Virus record (IMG/VR): IMGVR_UViG_3300036985_001023
Coordinates: 1 to 44,125 of that record
Length of the DNA stretch: 44,125 nt
Reading direction: 5' to 3' (one strand)
From: a virus
The translations under genes were made by a program, and so were the position numbers. Of this stretch, positions 20,873 through 29,795 are shown in pieces (position 1 is the first letter of the stretch; each line of letters opens with the position of its first letter). The notes beneath the pieces are model-generated. The model did no database searches and was not told the DNA's origin. It saw nothing but the letters and a program-made list of their open reading frames with translations.

Positions 20873-21184
20873 ATGAGCATACAAATTAAAGCAACAAAAG
20901 ACAAAGAAATTCTAATAGCAGGAACTGAGTACAAACTTAGTGAGGTTTATGGTAGATTAGAGTTTGCAGCAAGAGCTAATGGAACTACTTTAGAGATATC
21001 TACAGCTACTTATGTAAGCAAAGAAACTTACGAACAGGGTATGTTATTATATACTGATATAACAGCAGGTAATATAGTAGCTACACTAGAACCAGGTGAA
21101 ATACAATCTCTAGAGACTGCTGAGAAGTATGCTAAGTTGGGATATGAGCAATTAGGATACGAGGTAGTTATAAATTTAGTGTAA
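20873..21184 (+). CDS. Hypothetical protein following the fibre, 103 aa
   Basis: SIQIKATKDKEILIAGTEYK, then GRLEFAARANGTTLEISTATY, then AEKYAKLGYEQLGYEVV. Small proteins of this kind often follow fibre genes, where some act in fibre assembly. No named family; the role is inferred from position only. Confidence 0.5.
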   Translation: MSIQIKATKDKEILIAGTEYKLSEVYGRLEFAARANGTTLEISTATYVSKETYEQGMLLYTDITAGNIVATLEPGEIQSLETAEKYAKLGYEQLGYEVVINLV

Positions 21185-21195
21185 TTCTTTTTCGC

Positions 21196-21203
21196 TATCT
21201 TTG
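21196..21203 (+). promoter_or_regulatory. Promoter -7 element TATCTTTG before the lysis cassette
   Basis: Exact TAnnTTTG ending 5 bp before ATG 21209; same 12-base context TATCTTTGTATC as at 12067. A nearly leaderless lysis transcript is implied. Confidence 0.6.
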
Positions 21204-21208
21204 TATCT

Positions 21209-21697
21209 ATGAAGTACTTACCAATATTACTTATATTATTTTCTTCTTGTTCTCTTGAAAAGAGACTTGCTAAGTACTGTCCACTGTGCGTTCAAAAGGA
21301 TAGCACATCAGTAGTTACTCAAGTTAGAGACACTACCATTACTATTCCTGGAGAGACGGTATATATTCAGGACACACTATACTGCGACTCACTTGGTAAT
21401 ATTATTTCAAAGCTTGGAGATAAGCTAAGAGATAATGACGGAAAGATAATTACGCTAGAGACAAGGTTAAGGAATAATGTTTATACTTCTAAGGCTAAGG
21501 TGCACACTATTTATAAGACTATAAAGGGCAATGATATTATAAAAACCAAGATTATAACGAAGACACTTAAGCCAGAGAGAATAAAATTTATACCATGGTG
21601 GGTAAATTTCTTAGCTGTGCTTGGTGGTATTGTATTCATTATATTATTAGTGTATATAGTAATAAAAATTATTAAAAAAACATTAATGCCTATATAA
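21209..21697 (+). CDS. Candidate unimolecular spanin (lipoprotein with C-terminal membrane span)
   Basis: 162 residues. The N-terminus MKYLPILLILFSSCSLEKRL is a lipoprotein signal with a likely lipid-bearing Cys14. The middle (about 35-125) is charged and beta/helix mixed (DTTITIPGETVYIQDTLYCD, RLRNNVYTSKAKVHTIYKTI). The C-terminus, about 129-153 (WWVNFLAVLGGIVFIILLVY onward), is one membrane span. An outer-membrane lipid anchor and an inner-membrane anchor in one chain is the plan of unimolecular spanins (phage T1 gp11), which fuse the two membranes in the last step of lysis. The holin starts at its stop (TAATG). Confidence 0.6.
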   Translation: MKYLPILLILFSSCSLEKRLAKYCPLCVQKDSTSVVTQVRDTTITIPGETVYIQDTLYCDSLGNIISKLGDKLRDNDGKIITLETRLRNNVYTSKAKVHTIYKTIKGNDIIKTKIITKTLKPERIKFIPWWVNFLAVLGGIVFIILLVYIVIKIIKKTLMPI

Positions 21698-22188
21698 TGA
21701 GAATACAACTAGCTATACTGTTAACGACAATACAGAAATCAATAATACAATTGTTAACGGTAGTTGGTGCCTTCTTCCTTCCTATATCTGGCATCTTATT
21801 TTTAATTGGTTTTGCTATAATATTAGACACATTGACTGGAATATGGAAGGCTAAGAAGTTAAAGATAGCGATTACATCCAGGAAACTTTCAGCTATTATC
21901 TCTAAGCTAATGCTATACGAGGTGGCTGTAATTGGTTTCTACTTGATAGACTACTGGATCCTTAATGATATCATTATGAAATTTTTCTCAGTACCACTAA
22001 TGCTTACAAAAATCCTTTCACTAGTACTAGTAAGCATCGAGTGCATCTCCATATCGGAGAATTATAAAGCTGTGAAGGGCATCGACATATGGTCAAGTTT
22101 CAAGAATTTACTGCAAAGATCTAAAGAAATTAAACAAGATATAGATGGAGTTAGATACAACAAAGATAATTCAGAGTCGTCTATCTGA
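21697..22188 (+). CDS. Holin (phage_holin_4/toxin-secretion family)
   Basis: 163 residues. Hydrophobic segments at about 15-48 and 68-115, with the family signature D-T-L-T-G (44-48) in FAIILDTLTGIWKAKK, then S-R-K-L and K-L-M-L-Y-E. The C-terminus (about 125-163) is charged and cytoplasmic. It permeabilises the inner membrane and times lysis. It lies between the spanin candidate and the amidase, overlapping the latter by 44 bp. Confidence 0.8.
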   Translation: MRIQLAILLTTIQKSIIQLLTVVGAFFLPISGILFLIGFAIILDTLTGIWKAKKLKIAITSRKLSAIISKLMLYEVAVIGFYLIDYWILNDIIMKFFSVPLMLTKILSLVLVSIECISISENYKAVKGIDIWSSFKNLLQRSKEIKQDIDGVRYNKDNSESSI

Positions 22189-22792
22189 CGATCAGTATTT
22201 TCAAGACATTCACAAAAAAAAACAAATCTACTTACACCACACGGCTGGTGGAGGAAATGCAGTTTCGGTTGCAAAATACTTCCAACAGAAGGAGGGGCGT
22301 GTAGCTACTGCATTTGTTATTGGTGATAAGGGTGCAATAGTGCAGTTATTCTCATCAAAGCATTGGGCATACCACCTTGGTTTGAAGCCTGAAGTTTTTG
22401 CAGAAAATGGCGTAGATTATAGAAGCTTAGATAAAATTTCAATCGGTATAGAAATCTGTAATTATGGTCCACTGACTAAAAGAAACGGGTACTACTATAA
22501 CTATGTAGGTGGAAAGGTAGATTATACACAGGTAACTATTTTAAAGAATAAATACAAAGGCCACATCTATTGGCAAAAGTATACAGACGAGCAGATTGAG
22601 TCTACAAGACAGCTTCTCGTTTACTTGTGTGATACTTATGGTATATCGAAAGATTATAACGACTCTATTTTTGATATTGATAAGCGTGCACTAAAGAGTG
22701 AGAATGGTATATTTACACATAACTCAGTTCGTCACGACAAGAGTGATATTTACCCTTGTCCTAGGATGATCGAAATGCTTAAAAATTTATGA
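22145..22792 (+). CDS. Endolysin, N-acetylmuramoyl-L-alanine amidase (Amidase_2)
   Basis: 215 residues. IYLHHTAGGG (28-37) carries the zinc-binding His31/32, SIGIEICNYG (99-108) is the conserved core strand, and THNSVRHDKSDIYPCPRM (191-208) holds His192, Lys199 and Asp201, the other zinc and catalytic positions. It cuts the bond between N-acetylmuramic acid and L-alanine in host peptidoglycan. No signal peptide, so it relies on the holin. It has no separate cell-wall-binding domain, as usual for phages of Gram-negative hosts. Confidence 0.9.
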   Translation: MELDTTKIIQSRLSDDQYFQDIHKKKQIYLHHTAGGGNAVSVAKYFQQKEGRVATAFVIGDKGAIVQLFSSKHWAYHLGLKPEVFAENGVDYRSLDKISIGIEICNYGPLTKRNGYYYNYVGGKVDYTQVTILKNKYKGHIYWQKYTDEQIESTRQLLVYLCDTYGISKDYNDSIFDIDKRALKSENGIFTHNSVRHDKSDIYPCPRMIEMLKNL

Positions 22793-22941
22793 AAATAATA
22801 AGTCATTGGCCAAAAATTTCTTTTGGACTAGTTTATTTTAAATTAGTATTGGGACCTATTAGGTTTTTATCTTTGGATATAGACTTGTATAGGAAATTTT
22901 ATTCATTTACTTTTCTTAACTTTACAGTTAGAAACAGATGA
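22789..22941 (+). CDS. Small hydrophobic protein, 50 aa
   Basis: 50 codons with ATGA overlaps at both ends (22789-22792 and 22938-22941), which makes it very probably real. Aromatic and hydrophobic (WPKISFGLVYFKLVLGPIRF, then YRKFYSFTFLNFTVRNR). Could be membrane-associated. No family recognised. Confidence 0.55.
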   Translation: MKIISHWPKISFGLVYFKLVLGPIRFLSLDIDLYRKFYSFTFLNFTVRNR

Positions 22942-23072
22942 AGAAACAATCAGAGGTTAGGACAATGGTGAAAAGGTTTATTAGTAGACCTGGGATTCAC
23001 GCTAAAACAAAAACATCTAAGATGAAGTCATCTAAGAACTATAAGAAACAATATAAAGGTCAAGGAAAATGA
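22938..23072 (+). CDS. Small basic protein, 44 aa
   Basis: 44 codons, KRFISRPGIHAKTKTSKMKS, then NYKKQYKGQGK; a strongly basic short protein of a type seen repeatedly in Bacteroidota phages (R-P-G-x-H-A-K-T-K). Overlaps its neighbours as ATGA on both sides. Function unknown. Confidence 0.6.
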   Translation: MKKQSEVRTMVKRFISRPGIHAKTKTSKMKSSKNYKKQYKGQGK

Positions 23073-23473
23073 AAGTACAAAATTATAACATAGTTGCCCC
23101 AAGTATAAACGACACTGTCTTTGGTACAGCAAATGGCGACACGGCAAATTTTAATGTTCAAAGTCTTTTAGCGTTAAATTCAGTTCCATTGATAAACTCT
23201 ACTGCAACATTAACTGCGGCTACCATATCAAGCACAAACACATACTTTACATCAGCAACTCCTGGTGCTAGTTTTGCAATAACAATGCCTACAGCTAGCT
23301 CATCAATCAATGGTGCTAAGTACGTTATTATGTCTACAGCTACACGTGCAACTACAACATGGATCACTCCTGGAGCAACAGCTATACTGGGTGCACCAGC
23401 TACACTAACAGCAAATACCCCTATTTGTTTTCAGTACGACAATGATACTACTAAGTGGTATATATCTATGTAA
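23069..23473 (+). CDS. Putative virion protein, 134 aa
   Basis: Rich in T, A, S and N with short strands: DTVFGTANGDTANFNVQSLL, then TFTSATPGA-type turns and a C-terminal CFQYDNDTTKWYISM. This resembles small trimeric spike or fibre-tip domains. No named family. ATGA overlap with the preceding gene. Confidence 0.5.
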   Translation: MKVQNYNIVAPSINDTVFGTANGDTANFNVQSLLALNSVPLINSTATLTAATISSTNTYFTSATPGASFAITMPTASSSINGAKYVIMSTATRATTTWITPGATAILGAPATLTANTPICFQYDNDTTKWYISM

Positions 23474-23484
23474 CGAATTTTTAC

Positions 23485-23492
23485 TATATTTG
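23485..23492 (+). promoter_or_regulatory. Promoter -7 element TATATTTG
   Basis: Exact TAnnTTTG, 21 bp before ATG 23514. The leader AAATTAAATTAAATAAAATG is also present unchanged before the 363-aa gene at 29796, so the two transcripts share a 5' sequence. Confidence 0.6.
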
Positions 23493-23513
23493 TAACAAAT
23501 TAAATTAAATAAA

Positions 23514-23759
23514 ATGGAAGATAAAAAAATCTCAGACGAAGAGTTAGATAAACTTAGGTCTTTAAACCAGTCTTACAAAGACTTAAAATTTCAAATAGCT
23601 GACATAGAGGTAACATTCTATCGTTTAAAGAGTCAGAAAATCTCTACTATCGCCAATCTAGAAACATCTGCGTTTGATCTTTCATCTTTTCAGGATGAAC
23701 TGATTACAAAATACGGTGCAGACATCAAGATTAATCTTCAAACAGGTGAATATAATTAG
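23514..23759 (+). CDS. Small coiled-coil protein, 81 aa
   Basis: SDEELDKLRSLNQSYKDLKF, then QIADIEVTFYRLKSQK, then a helix SSFQDELITKYG and a short final strand INLQTGEY: a two-helix coiled coil of about prefoldin-arm length. Found in this position (before terminase) in related phages as far as I recognise the type; function unknown. Confidence 0.6.
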   Translation: MEDKKISDEELDKLRSLNQSYKDLKFQIADIEVTFYRLKSQKISTIANLETSAFDLSSFQDELITKYGADIKINLQTGEYN

Positions 23760-23967
23760 AAAAATATCTATAGGTCCAGATTACATGAAGTGCATGCACT
23801 ATGTAGTTGGACAGGAAGTCTTAGATAGGACGTATAGAATTGAGTCTATACTGTCAGAGAAAGACGGGTCTATATGTATATGGATAATTAAGGATGGAGA
23901 GATAATAAAGTGGAAGCAGTTCTCCAACACAATGCCAATTTCAATAGAATTTAAAATTGATTTTTAA
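23746..23967 (+). CDS. Small phage protein (RKISIGPDY type), 73 aa, GTG start
   Basis: The recognisable family sequence NIIRKISIGPDYMKCMHYVV, then GQEVLDRTYRIESI, begins at GTG 23746, overlapping the previous gene by 14 bp. An upstream ATG at 23716 in the same frame would add ten unlikely residues. A small all-beta protein of unknown role. Confidence 0.6.
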   Translation: MNIIRKISIGPDYMKCMHYVVGQEVLDRTYRIESILSEKDGSICIWIIKDGEIIKWKQFSNTMPISIEFKIDF

Positions 23968-24527
23968 TGAAGTCACCCTACTGTTTCATCATCAAACCAT
24001 TTGATGGGAGACGGTATGATAACTTAAGGACGTATGGTGACATAAGCTTCATCATAAGTTCTTCTCAAGATGATCATACTGTGTCTAATAGATTCGCTAT
24101 AGTTGAGTCTGTTCCTATATACTATGACGGACCTGTGATGCCAGGAGACCTAGTAGTTGTTCACCATAACGTATTTAAGTTTTACCATGACATGAAGGGC
24201 AGACAAAAGTCTAGCTGGCATCACCTTATTGATGACTATTTCATTATTGAACCTGAACAGATGTACTTATACAAGAGAGGTACTGAAGACTGGAAGGCCA
24301 CACCACCATTTTTATTTGTAAAGCCAATAGACTCTGAGGATAAGATGTTTACTAATTTAGGTAGATTTGAAGAACTTTGGGGAGAGATAGTATACAAGAA
24401 CGATGACTTCACTTCGGCAGATGTTGGTGACGTGGTGTCATTCACACCAGAGAGCGAGTACGAGTTTAATATAGATGGAGAGATGCTTTATAGAATGTAT
24501 AATAAGAACATATGTCTAAAAAAATAG
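23967..24527 (+). CDS. Putative tandem GroES-fold protein next to terminase, 186 aa
   Basis: The second half aligns with the GroES of this same phage without gaps over the key stretch: GEIVYKNDDFTSADVGDVVSF here, GNVINFGPLVSGMEIGDKIMF there, both 17 residues from the first Gly to the Gly-Asp. They continue with ...EYEFNIDGEMLYRMYNKNIC and ...HEVIIENDRMFILQEKDVVC. The first half (NRFAIVESVPIYYDGPVMPGD, then LVVVHHNVFKFYHD) shows a similar barrel with a Pro-Gly-Asp turn, suggesting two domains. It may be a second co-chaperonin, as phage T4 gp31 replaces GroES, or a barrel used in packaging. No named family recognised; fold assignment is my inference. Confidence 0.5.
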   Translation: MKSPYCFIIKPFDGRRYDNLRTYGDISFIISSSQDDHTVSNRFAIVESVPIYYDGPVMPGDLVVVHHNVFKFYHDMKGRQKSSWHHLIDDYFIIEPEQMYLYKRGTEDWKATPPFLFVKPIDSEDKMFTNLGRFEELWGEIVYKNDDFTSADVGDVVSFTPESEYEFNIDGEMLYRMYNKNICLKK

Positions 24528-24787
24528 AGATACTAGAGGCTGGTAAGGCGGCAATTGATGAGCTTATTAAGGTGCTTAAGTCTCCTATAATAACTCACGC
24601 TGAGGACGATCTATCGGCAGACAAGTTGAAGAATGCTGCTGCATCAAAGAGGCTTGCATTTGAGGATGCATTGTCTATGTTATATAAGATAGAGGAGGAG
24701 GAGAACAGAGAGAATGACGTTCCAGTAAAGGACATAAGTATGCAGGGTTTTGCCGAGGGAAGGGCTAAGATAAAGAATGGAAAATAG
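24512..24787 (+). CDS. Putative small terminase subunit, 91 aa
   Basis: A helical protein: KIEILEAGKAAIDELIKVLK, then SADKLKNAAASKRLAFEDAL, then LYKIEEEENRENDVPVKDIS. It directly precedes and overlaps the large terminase (by 11 bp), the usual place of the small subunit, which binds DNA and starts packaging. No DNA-binding motif is obvious, so the role rests on position and helical content. Confidence 0.5.
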   Translation: MSKKIEILEAGKAAIDELIKVLKSPIITHAEDDLSADKLKNAAASKRLAFEDALSMLYKIEEEENRENDVPVKDISMQGFAEGRAKIKNGK

Positions 24788-26999
24788 ACTATATAGTGTA
24801 ATCACAGACTACATTCCAAAGGGTGTAGTATCTACAAAGAACAAGTTTAAGACTTGGGACTATGGATACAATAGTGACTACGATGTAATAGTTATATCTA
24901 AGGATGGAACCATAGGTGAAATATACGAAGTAAATAGTATAAAGATTGCTTTACCACCAGCACCAGCAGAGATTGATAACACAAATAATAGATGGTCTCC
25001 ACATGAGTACGACAAGGACTTATTAAGAATAAAGACAATATTTGACTGGAATAGGAGAGACAATAAATTTAAGTCTCAGTACATAGACTATATAGAGAGA
25101 GAGTTTGACAGACGTGACTCTGGTTATTGGTTTATGAATAACAATAAGAAGACATACATAACGGGTACACATTATATGTACCTACAGTGGACCAAGATAG
25201 ATGTAGGTCTTCCAGACTTTCGTGAGTCAAATAGAATATTTTATATATATTGGGAGGCTTGTAAGGCTGACAATAGGGCGTTTGGTATATGCTATCTAAA
25301 GAATAGACGATCTGGATTTTCATTTATGTCTTCTGGAGAGGTATGTAATACTGGCACGATTGTTCGTGACTCTCGTATAGGCATACTCTCAAAGACTGGT
25401 AATGATGCCAAGAAGATGTTTACCGATAAGGTAGTCCCAATAGTTAGAAACTATCCGTTCTTCTTTAAGCCTGTGCAGGATGGTATGGACAATCCAAAGA
25501 CAGAGCTATCATTTAGAGTTCCAGCCAGCAAAATTACAAGAAAAAATATTGACGAAGAGAAGAACAACGACATAGATGGACTTGACACCACTATTGACTG
25601 GAAGAATACAGCTGACAATAGCTATGACGGTGAGAAGTTACTTCTGCTTGTACATGACGAATCTGGTAAGTGGCTTAAGCCTGAGAATATATTAAACAAC
25701 TGGCGAGTAACCAAGACGTGTCTTCGATTAGGTAGTAGGATTATAGGCAAGTGTATGATGGGATCAACATCTAATGCACTGTCAAAGGGTGGTGACAACT
25801 TCAAGAAACTTTATAACGACAGCGACCCTAGAAATAGATCTGCAAATGGTCAAACAAAGAGCGGTCTGTATTCATTGTTCATTCCAATGGAGTGGAACTA
25901 TGAGGGGTATATTGATGAATTTGGATGGCCTGTACTAGAGGATCCATCTAAGGCAGTAATAGGAATAGATGGAAACAAGATACAAAATAGCGTTATAACA
26001 TATTGGAACAACGAGGTGTCATCATTAAAGTCTGACGCTGACGCATTAAACGAGTTTTATAGACAATTTCCTAGAACGGAGTCTCATGCCTTTAGAGATG
26101 AGTCCAGACAGTCTATCTTCAATTTGACGAAGATATATCAACAGATAGACTACAATGACTCTTTGATAAAGGAGAGATTCCTGACTAGGGGGTATTTTCA
26201 CTGGTTAAATGGTGAGAAGGACTCAAAGGTGGTATGGACCCCAGACCCAAAGGGTCGTTTTAATGTGTCTTGGGTTCCAGAGGTATCTCTAAGAAATAAT
26301 GTGATAACTAGAAATGGCAAGAAATACCCAGGTAATGAGGGCATGGGGGCGTTTGGATGTGACCCATACGACATATCTGGAGTAGTTGGTGGAGGTGGAT
26401 CGAATGGTGCACTTCACGGTATGACAAAGTTCCACATGAACAATGGTCCAACTAACGAATTCTTTTTAGAGTACGTTGCTAGACCACAAACAGCAGAGAT
26501 ATTCTTTGAGGATGTCTTGATGGCTTGTATCTTTTATGGTATGCCAATACTAGCAGAGAACAATAAGGCTAGACTATTGTATCATTTTAAGAATAGGGGA
26601 TACAGGGGATACTCAATGAACAGGCCAGACAAACACCTTAACAAGCTATCTAAGACAGAGTTAGAGATAGGCGGTATACCAAACTCATCAGAGGACGTAA
26701 AGCAGGCTCACGCATCATCTATTGAGTCTTATATTGAGGAGTATGTTGGACTAGATACGGAGGGTACGTATAGAGATGCGAGCAATATGGGCTCTATGTA
26801 CTTTACCAGAACACTTGAGGATTGGGCAAGATTTGATATTAATAATAGAACTAATTTTGATGCTTCCATAAGCTCTGGTTTGGCTATTATGGCTACACGT
26901 AGATATATGTTTGTGCCAGAGTCTAAAGAATCAAAAATAAGTATTAAATTTGTAACATACGATAATCGTGGAACAAGAAGCGAAATTATAAAAAAATAA
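24777..26999 (+). CDS. terL: Terminase large subunit
   Basis: 740 residues. It powers packaging of DNA into the head and cuts the concatemer. After a 165-residue N-terminus, KNRRSGFSFMSSGE (175-188) stands for the Walker A region in the form usual in Bacteroidota phages, LLLLVHDESGKW (288-299) is Walker B with Asp294-Glu295, and MGSTSNALSKGG is the coupling motif. The nuclease domain starts at FGCDPYD (Asp529) and includes ARPQTAEIFFEDVL and later acidic residues. The stop overlaps the portal start as TAATG. Confidence 0.9.
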   Translation: MENRLYSVITDYIPKGVVSTKNKFKTWDYGYNSDYDVIVISKDGTIGEIYEVNSIKIALPPAPAEIDNTNNRWSPHEYDKDLLRIKTIFDWNRRDNKFKSQYIDYIEREFDRRDSGYWFMNNNKKTYITGTHYMYLQWTKIDVGLPDFRESNRIFYIYWEACKADNRAFGICYLKNRRSGFSFMSSGEVCNTGTIVRDSRIGILSKTGNDAKKMFTDKVVPIVRNYPFFFKPVQDGMDNPKTELSFRVPASKITRKNIDEEKNNDIDGLDTTIDWKNTADNSYDGEKLLLLVHDESGKWLKPENILNNWRVTKTCLRLGSRIIGKCMMGSTSNALSKGGDNFKKLYNDSDPRNRSANGQTKSGLYSLFIPMEWNYEGYIDEFGWPVLEDPSKAVIGIDGNKIQNSVITYWNNEVSSLKSDADALNEFYRQFPRTESHAFRDESRQSIFNLTKIYQQIDYNDSLIKERFLTRGYFHWLNGEKDSKVVWTPDPKGRFNVSWVPEVSLRNNVITRNGKKYPGNEGMGAFGCDPYDISGVVGGGGSNGALHGMTKFHMNNGPTNEFFLEYVARPQTAEIFFEDVLMACIFYGMPILAENNKARLLYHFKNRGYRGYSMNRPDKHLNKLSKTELEIGGIPNSSEDVKQAHASSIESYIEEYVGLDTEGTYRDASNMGSMYFTRTLEDWARFDINNRTNFDASISSGLAIMATRRYMFVPESKESKISIKFVTYDNRGTRSEIIKK

Positions 27000-29428
27000 T
27001 GGATAAATCACCAGTTATAATCAATCAATACCCGTTTCCCAATCAAATGGCATCTGAGGAAGAAAAAGCCACTGAAAAATACGGACTAAATGTTGGCAAG
27101 GCCATAGAGGGTGAATGGTTTAAGAGAAGAAACAATTCCTGTAGGTTTTACGACCAACGGGGAGAGTTCAATAGACTTAGGCTATACGCTAGGGGTGAGC
27201 AGCCTGTACAAAAATATAAGGACGAGTTATCTATAAATGGAGACATGTCGATGCTAAATCTTGACTGGACTCCAGTACCTATTATACCCAAGTTTGTAGA
27301 CATCGTAGTTAACGGTATGTCAGACAGACTTTTTGAAGTAAGGGCTGAGTCTCAAGATGTTATGTCTGCTGAGAAGAAGAACATATTTCAGGATATGATC
27401 GAGGCTGACATGTTAGCAAAAGACTTCTTAAATATTACTAAGGAGGAGTTTGGTATCGATGCATTTAATGTTGATCCAAAAGAATTGCCAGAGAATGATG
27501 AGGAGTTGTCATTGTATATGCAATTAAAGTATAAGCCAAGCATAGAAATAGCACAAGAGGTTGCGATCGATACGCTTTTTAAGATGAATGATTATTCAGA
27601 AACAAGAAAGCTGGTAGATTATGACTTGACTACTATTGGTATAGCTTGTGTTAAACACTCATTCCTACCAAATGATGGGGTAAATATTGAGTACGTAGAT
27701 CCTGCTAATTTAATACATAGCTATACAGACAAGGCTGACTTTTCTGATTGCTATTATTTTGGTGAGGCCAAGCAGGTACACTACACTGAATTATTAAAGA
27801 TAAATCCAAACTTGACGGACGAAGAACTAACGGAAATTAAAAATGCTGGTTCAGCTTGGACTAGTTATTTCCCTATAATTAGAAGCTATCAAGATGATGC
27901 ATTTCAAAATGAAGTTGTTACGTTGTTATACTTTAATTACAAGACATCTAAACACTTTGTGTGGAAGAAGAAGATATTAGAAAATGGTGGTGAAAAGATA
28001 ATAAGAAAGGATGAGTCATTCAATCCTCCAGTTGAAGAGGGTATGATGTTCGAAAAGGTTGAGGCGGTTAGAGACGTATGGTATGATGGTATACTTGTAG
28101 CTGGTTCAAATATTTTATTAAAGTGGGAGTTAATGCGTAATATGGTTCGGCCTAAGTCTGCAACACAGATGGCATTACCAAACTATGTATTGCACGCACC
28201 TAGAATGTACAAGGGGATGAAGGAGTCTCTAGTTAGACGAATGATCCCATTTGCTGATCAGATACAATTGACTCACCTTAAGCTTCAACAGGTAATGGCT
28301 AGAGTTGTTCCTGATGGGGTATTTATTGATGCAGATGGTATCAATGAGGTTGACTTGGGTACTGGTGCAGCATACAATCCAGAGGATGCGCTTAAGTTGT
28401 ACTTCCAGACAGGTAGTGTTATTGGTAGAAGTTATACACAAGATGGTGACTTTAATAACGCAAGAATTCCGATTCAAGAGTTAAACTCAAATAGTGGTCA
28501 AGCAAAAATGGCTGCACTTGTTAATAACTATAACCACTATCTAAGTATGATTAGAGATGTGACAGGCATTAATGAGGCTAGAGATGGAACGTTACCTCAT
28601 CCAGATGCACTAGTTGGTGTACAAAAGTTGGCAGCTATGAATTCTAACGTAGCTACTAGACACATACTAGAAGCTGGTCTTAACATTACTAAGCGTTTAG
28701 CTACATGTGTATCAATTAGGGTTGCAGACATACTAGAGTACTCTGATTTTGCTGAAGAGTTTGCTATGCAGATTGGAAAGTCTAATGTATCTATATTGAG
28801 CGAAATAAAAGATTTATATCTACACGATTTTGGAATATTTATAGAGCTATCTCCAGATGAAGAGCAAAGAGCAAACCTAGAGGCAAACATACAGATAGCC
28901 TTACAGCAACAGACGATTGACTTAGAGGATGCTATTGACATACGAAACATCAAGAACATTAAGCTTGGCAATGAGTTGCTAAAGGTTAAGAGACGTAAAA
29001 GAATGGAGAAGCAACAGCAGGATAAGCAGATGGAATATCAAATGCAAATGCAGACTAATATGCAATCTCAACAGGCAGCTGCTGAACAAAAGGCTCAATT
29101 GTTTCAAATGGAATCTCAATCTAAGATACAGATAAAGCAGGCGGAGGCTGAGTATGGTATACAGCAGTTGACAGCAGAGGCTAATCTAAAGAAAGAGTTA
29201 ATGGCTATAGAGTTTGACTATAATATGCAACTAAGAGGCATGGAGTCAAGTCAATTAATGAGCAGAGAAAAAGAAAAAGAAAAGGCAAAGGATAACAGGG
29301 TTGACTTACAGGCAACTAGACAATCAGATCTAATTAACCAAAGAAAAAATAACCTTCCACCTTTAAACTTTGAGAGTAATGAGGATACACTAGATGGATT
29401 TGACTTAGAATCATTTAATACTATATAA
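26999..29428 (+). CDS. Portal protein
   Basis: 809 residues. It forms the ring at one head corner through which DNA enters and leaves. The N-terminal segment (FDQRGEFNRLRLYARGEQPV, then MSMLNLDWTPVPIIPKFVDI) is characteristic of large portals in Bacteroidota podovirus-like and crAss-like phages. The C-terminal 150 residues are a long Q-, E- and K-rich coiled coil (EKQQQDKQMEYQMQMQTNMQ) that probably lines the barrel inside the head. Position after terL supports the call. Confidence 0.85.
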   Translation: MDKSPVIINQYPFPNQMASEEEKATEKYGLNVGKAIEGEWFKRRNNSCRFYDQRGEFNRLRLYARGEQPVQKYKDELSINGDMSMLNLDWTPVPIIPKFVDIVVNGMSDRLFEVRAESQDVMSAEKKNIFQDMIEADMLAKDFLNITKEEFGIDAFNVDPKELPENDEELSLYMQLKYKPSIEIAQEVAIDTLFKMNDYSETRKLVDYDLTTIGIACVKHSFLPNDGVNIEYVDPANLIHSYTDKADFSDCYYFGEAKQVHYTELLKINPNLTDEELTEIKNAGSAWTSYFPIIRSYQDDAFQNEVVTLLYFNYKTSKHFVWKKKILENGGEKIIRKDESFNPPVEEGMMFEKVEAVRDVWYDGILVAGSNILLKWELMRNMVRPKSATQMALPNYVLHAPRMYKGMKESLVRRMIPFADQIQLTHLKLQQVMARVVPDGVFIDADGINEVDLGTGAAYNPEDALKLYFQTGSVIGRSYTQDGDFNNARIPIQELNSNSGQAKMAALVNNYNHYLSMIRDVTGINEARDGTLPHPDALVGVQKLAAMNSNVATRHILEAGLNITKRLATCVSIRVADILEYSDFAEEFAMQIGKSNVSILSEIKDLYLHDFGIFIELSPDEEQRANLEANIQIALQQQTIDLEDAIDIRNIKNIKLGNELLKVKRRKRMEKQQQDKQMEYQMQMQTNMQSQQAAAEQKAQLFQMESQSKIQIKQAEAEYGIQQLTAEANLKKELMAIEFDYNMQLRGMESSQLMSREKEKEKAKDNRVDLQATRQSDLINQRKNNLPPLNFESNEDTLDGFDLESFNTI

Positions 29429-29430
29429 TT

Positions 29431-29769
29431 ATGAAAAAACGAGCAATTAAAACTACTACAGCTCCCCCATTAAAGCTTATTCCAGATTTATATGGTCACT
29501 ACAGCAATGCTAATGATTATTCTTCATCTGCTGGATTAACACTACAGAAAAATAATTTTACTTTAAAGTCTCATGTAGGTTCTTCCCCAGGATATAAGTT
29601 TGGAGATATTAGTGCAGATTATTCAATTCCTATTAAAAATAATAAATTAGATTTGTATGGATCTATTAGTAAGGAGTCATCAAATCCATTCAGTTTAAAT
29701 GAGATAGGAGCAAAGTATACAATTAATATAGGTAATAAAGATAAAAATAAAAATAAAAAAAAGTTATAA
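29431..29769 (+). CDS. Hypothetical basic beta-rich protein, 112 aa
   Basis: Starts basic (MKKRAIKTTTAPPLK) and ends with a run of K and N (NKDKNKNKKKL). The middle repeats a pattern of alternating strands (SSSAGLTLQKNNFTLKSHVG, FGDISADYSIPIKNNKLDLY, GSISKESSNPFSLNEIGAKY) like short beta-barrel hairpins. No family recognised. Lies 2 bp after the portal gene. Confidence 0.5.
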   Translation: MKKRAIKTTTAPPLKLIPDLYGHYSNANDYSSSAGLTLQKNNFTLKSHVGSSPGYKFGDISADYSIPIKNNKLDLYGSISKESSNPFSLNEIGAKYTINIGNKDKNKNKKKL

Positions 29770-29774
29770 CTTTG
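29767..29774 (+). promoter_or_regulatory. Promoter -7 element TAACTTTG before the capsid operon
   Basis: Exact TAnnTTTG, overlapping the stop of the previous gene, 21 bp before ATG 29796. The leader TAAATTAAATAAAATGGAAG is shared with the gene at 23514, including the first codons. Confidence 0.6.
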
Positions 29775-29795
29775 TAATAAATTAAATTAAATAAA

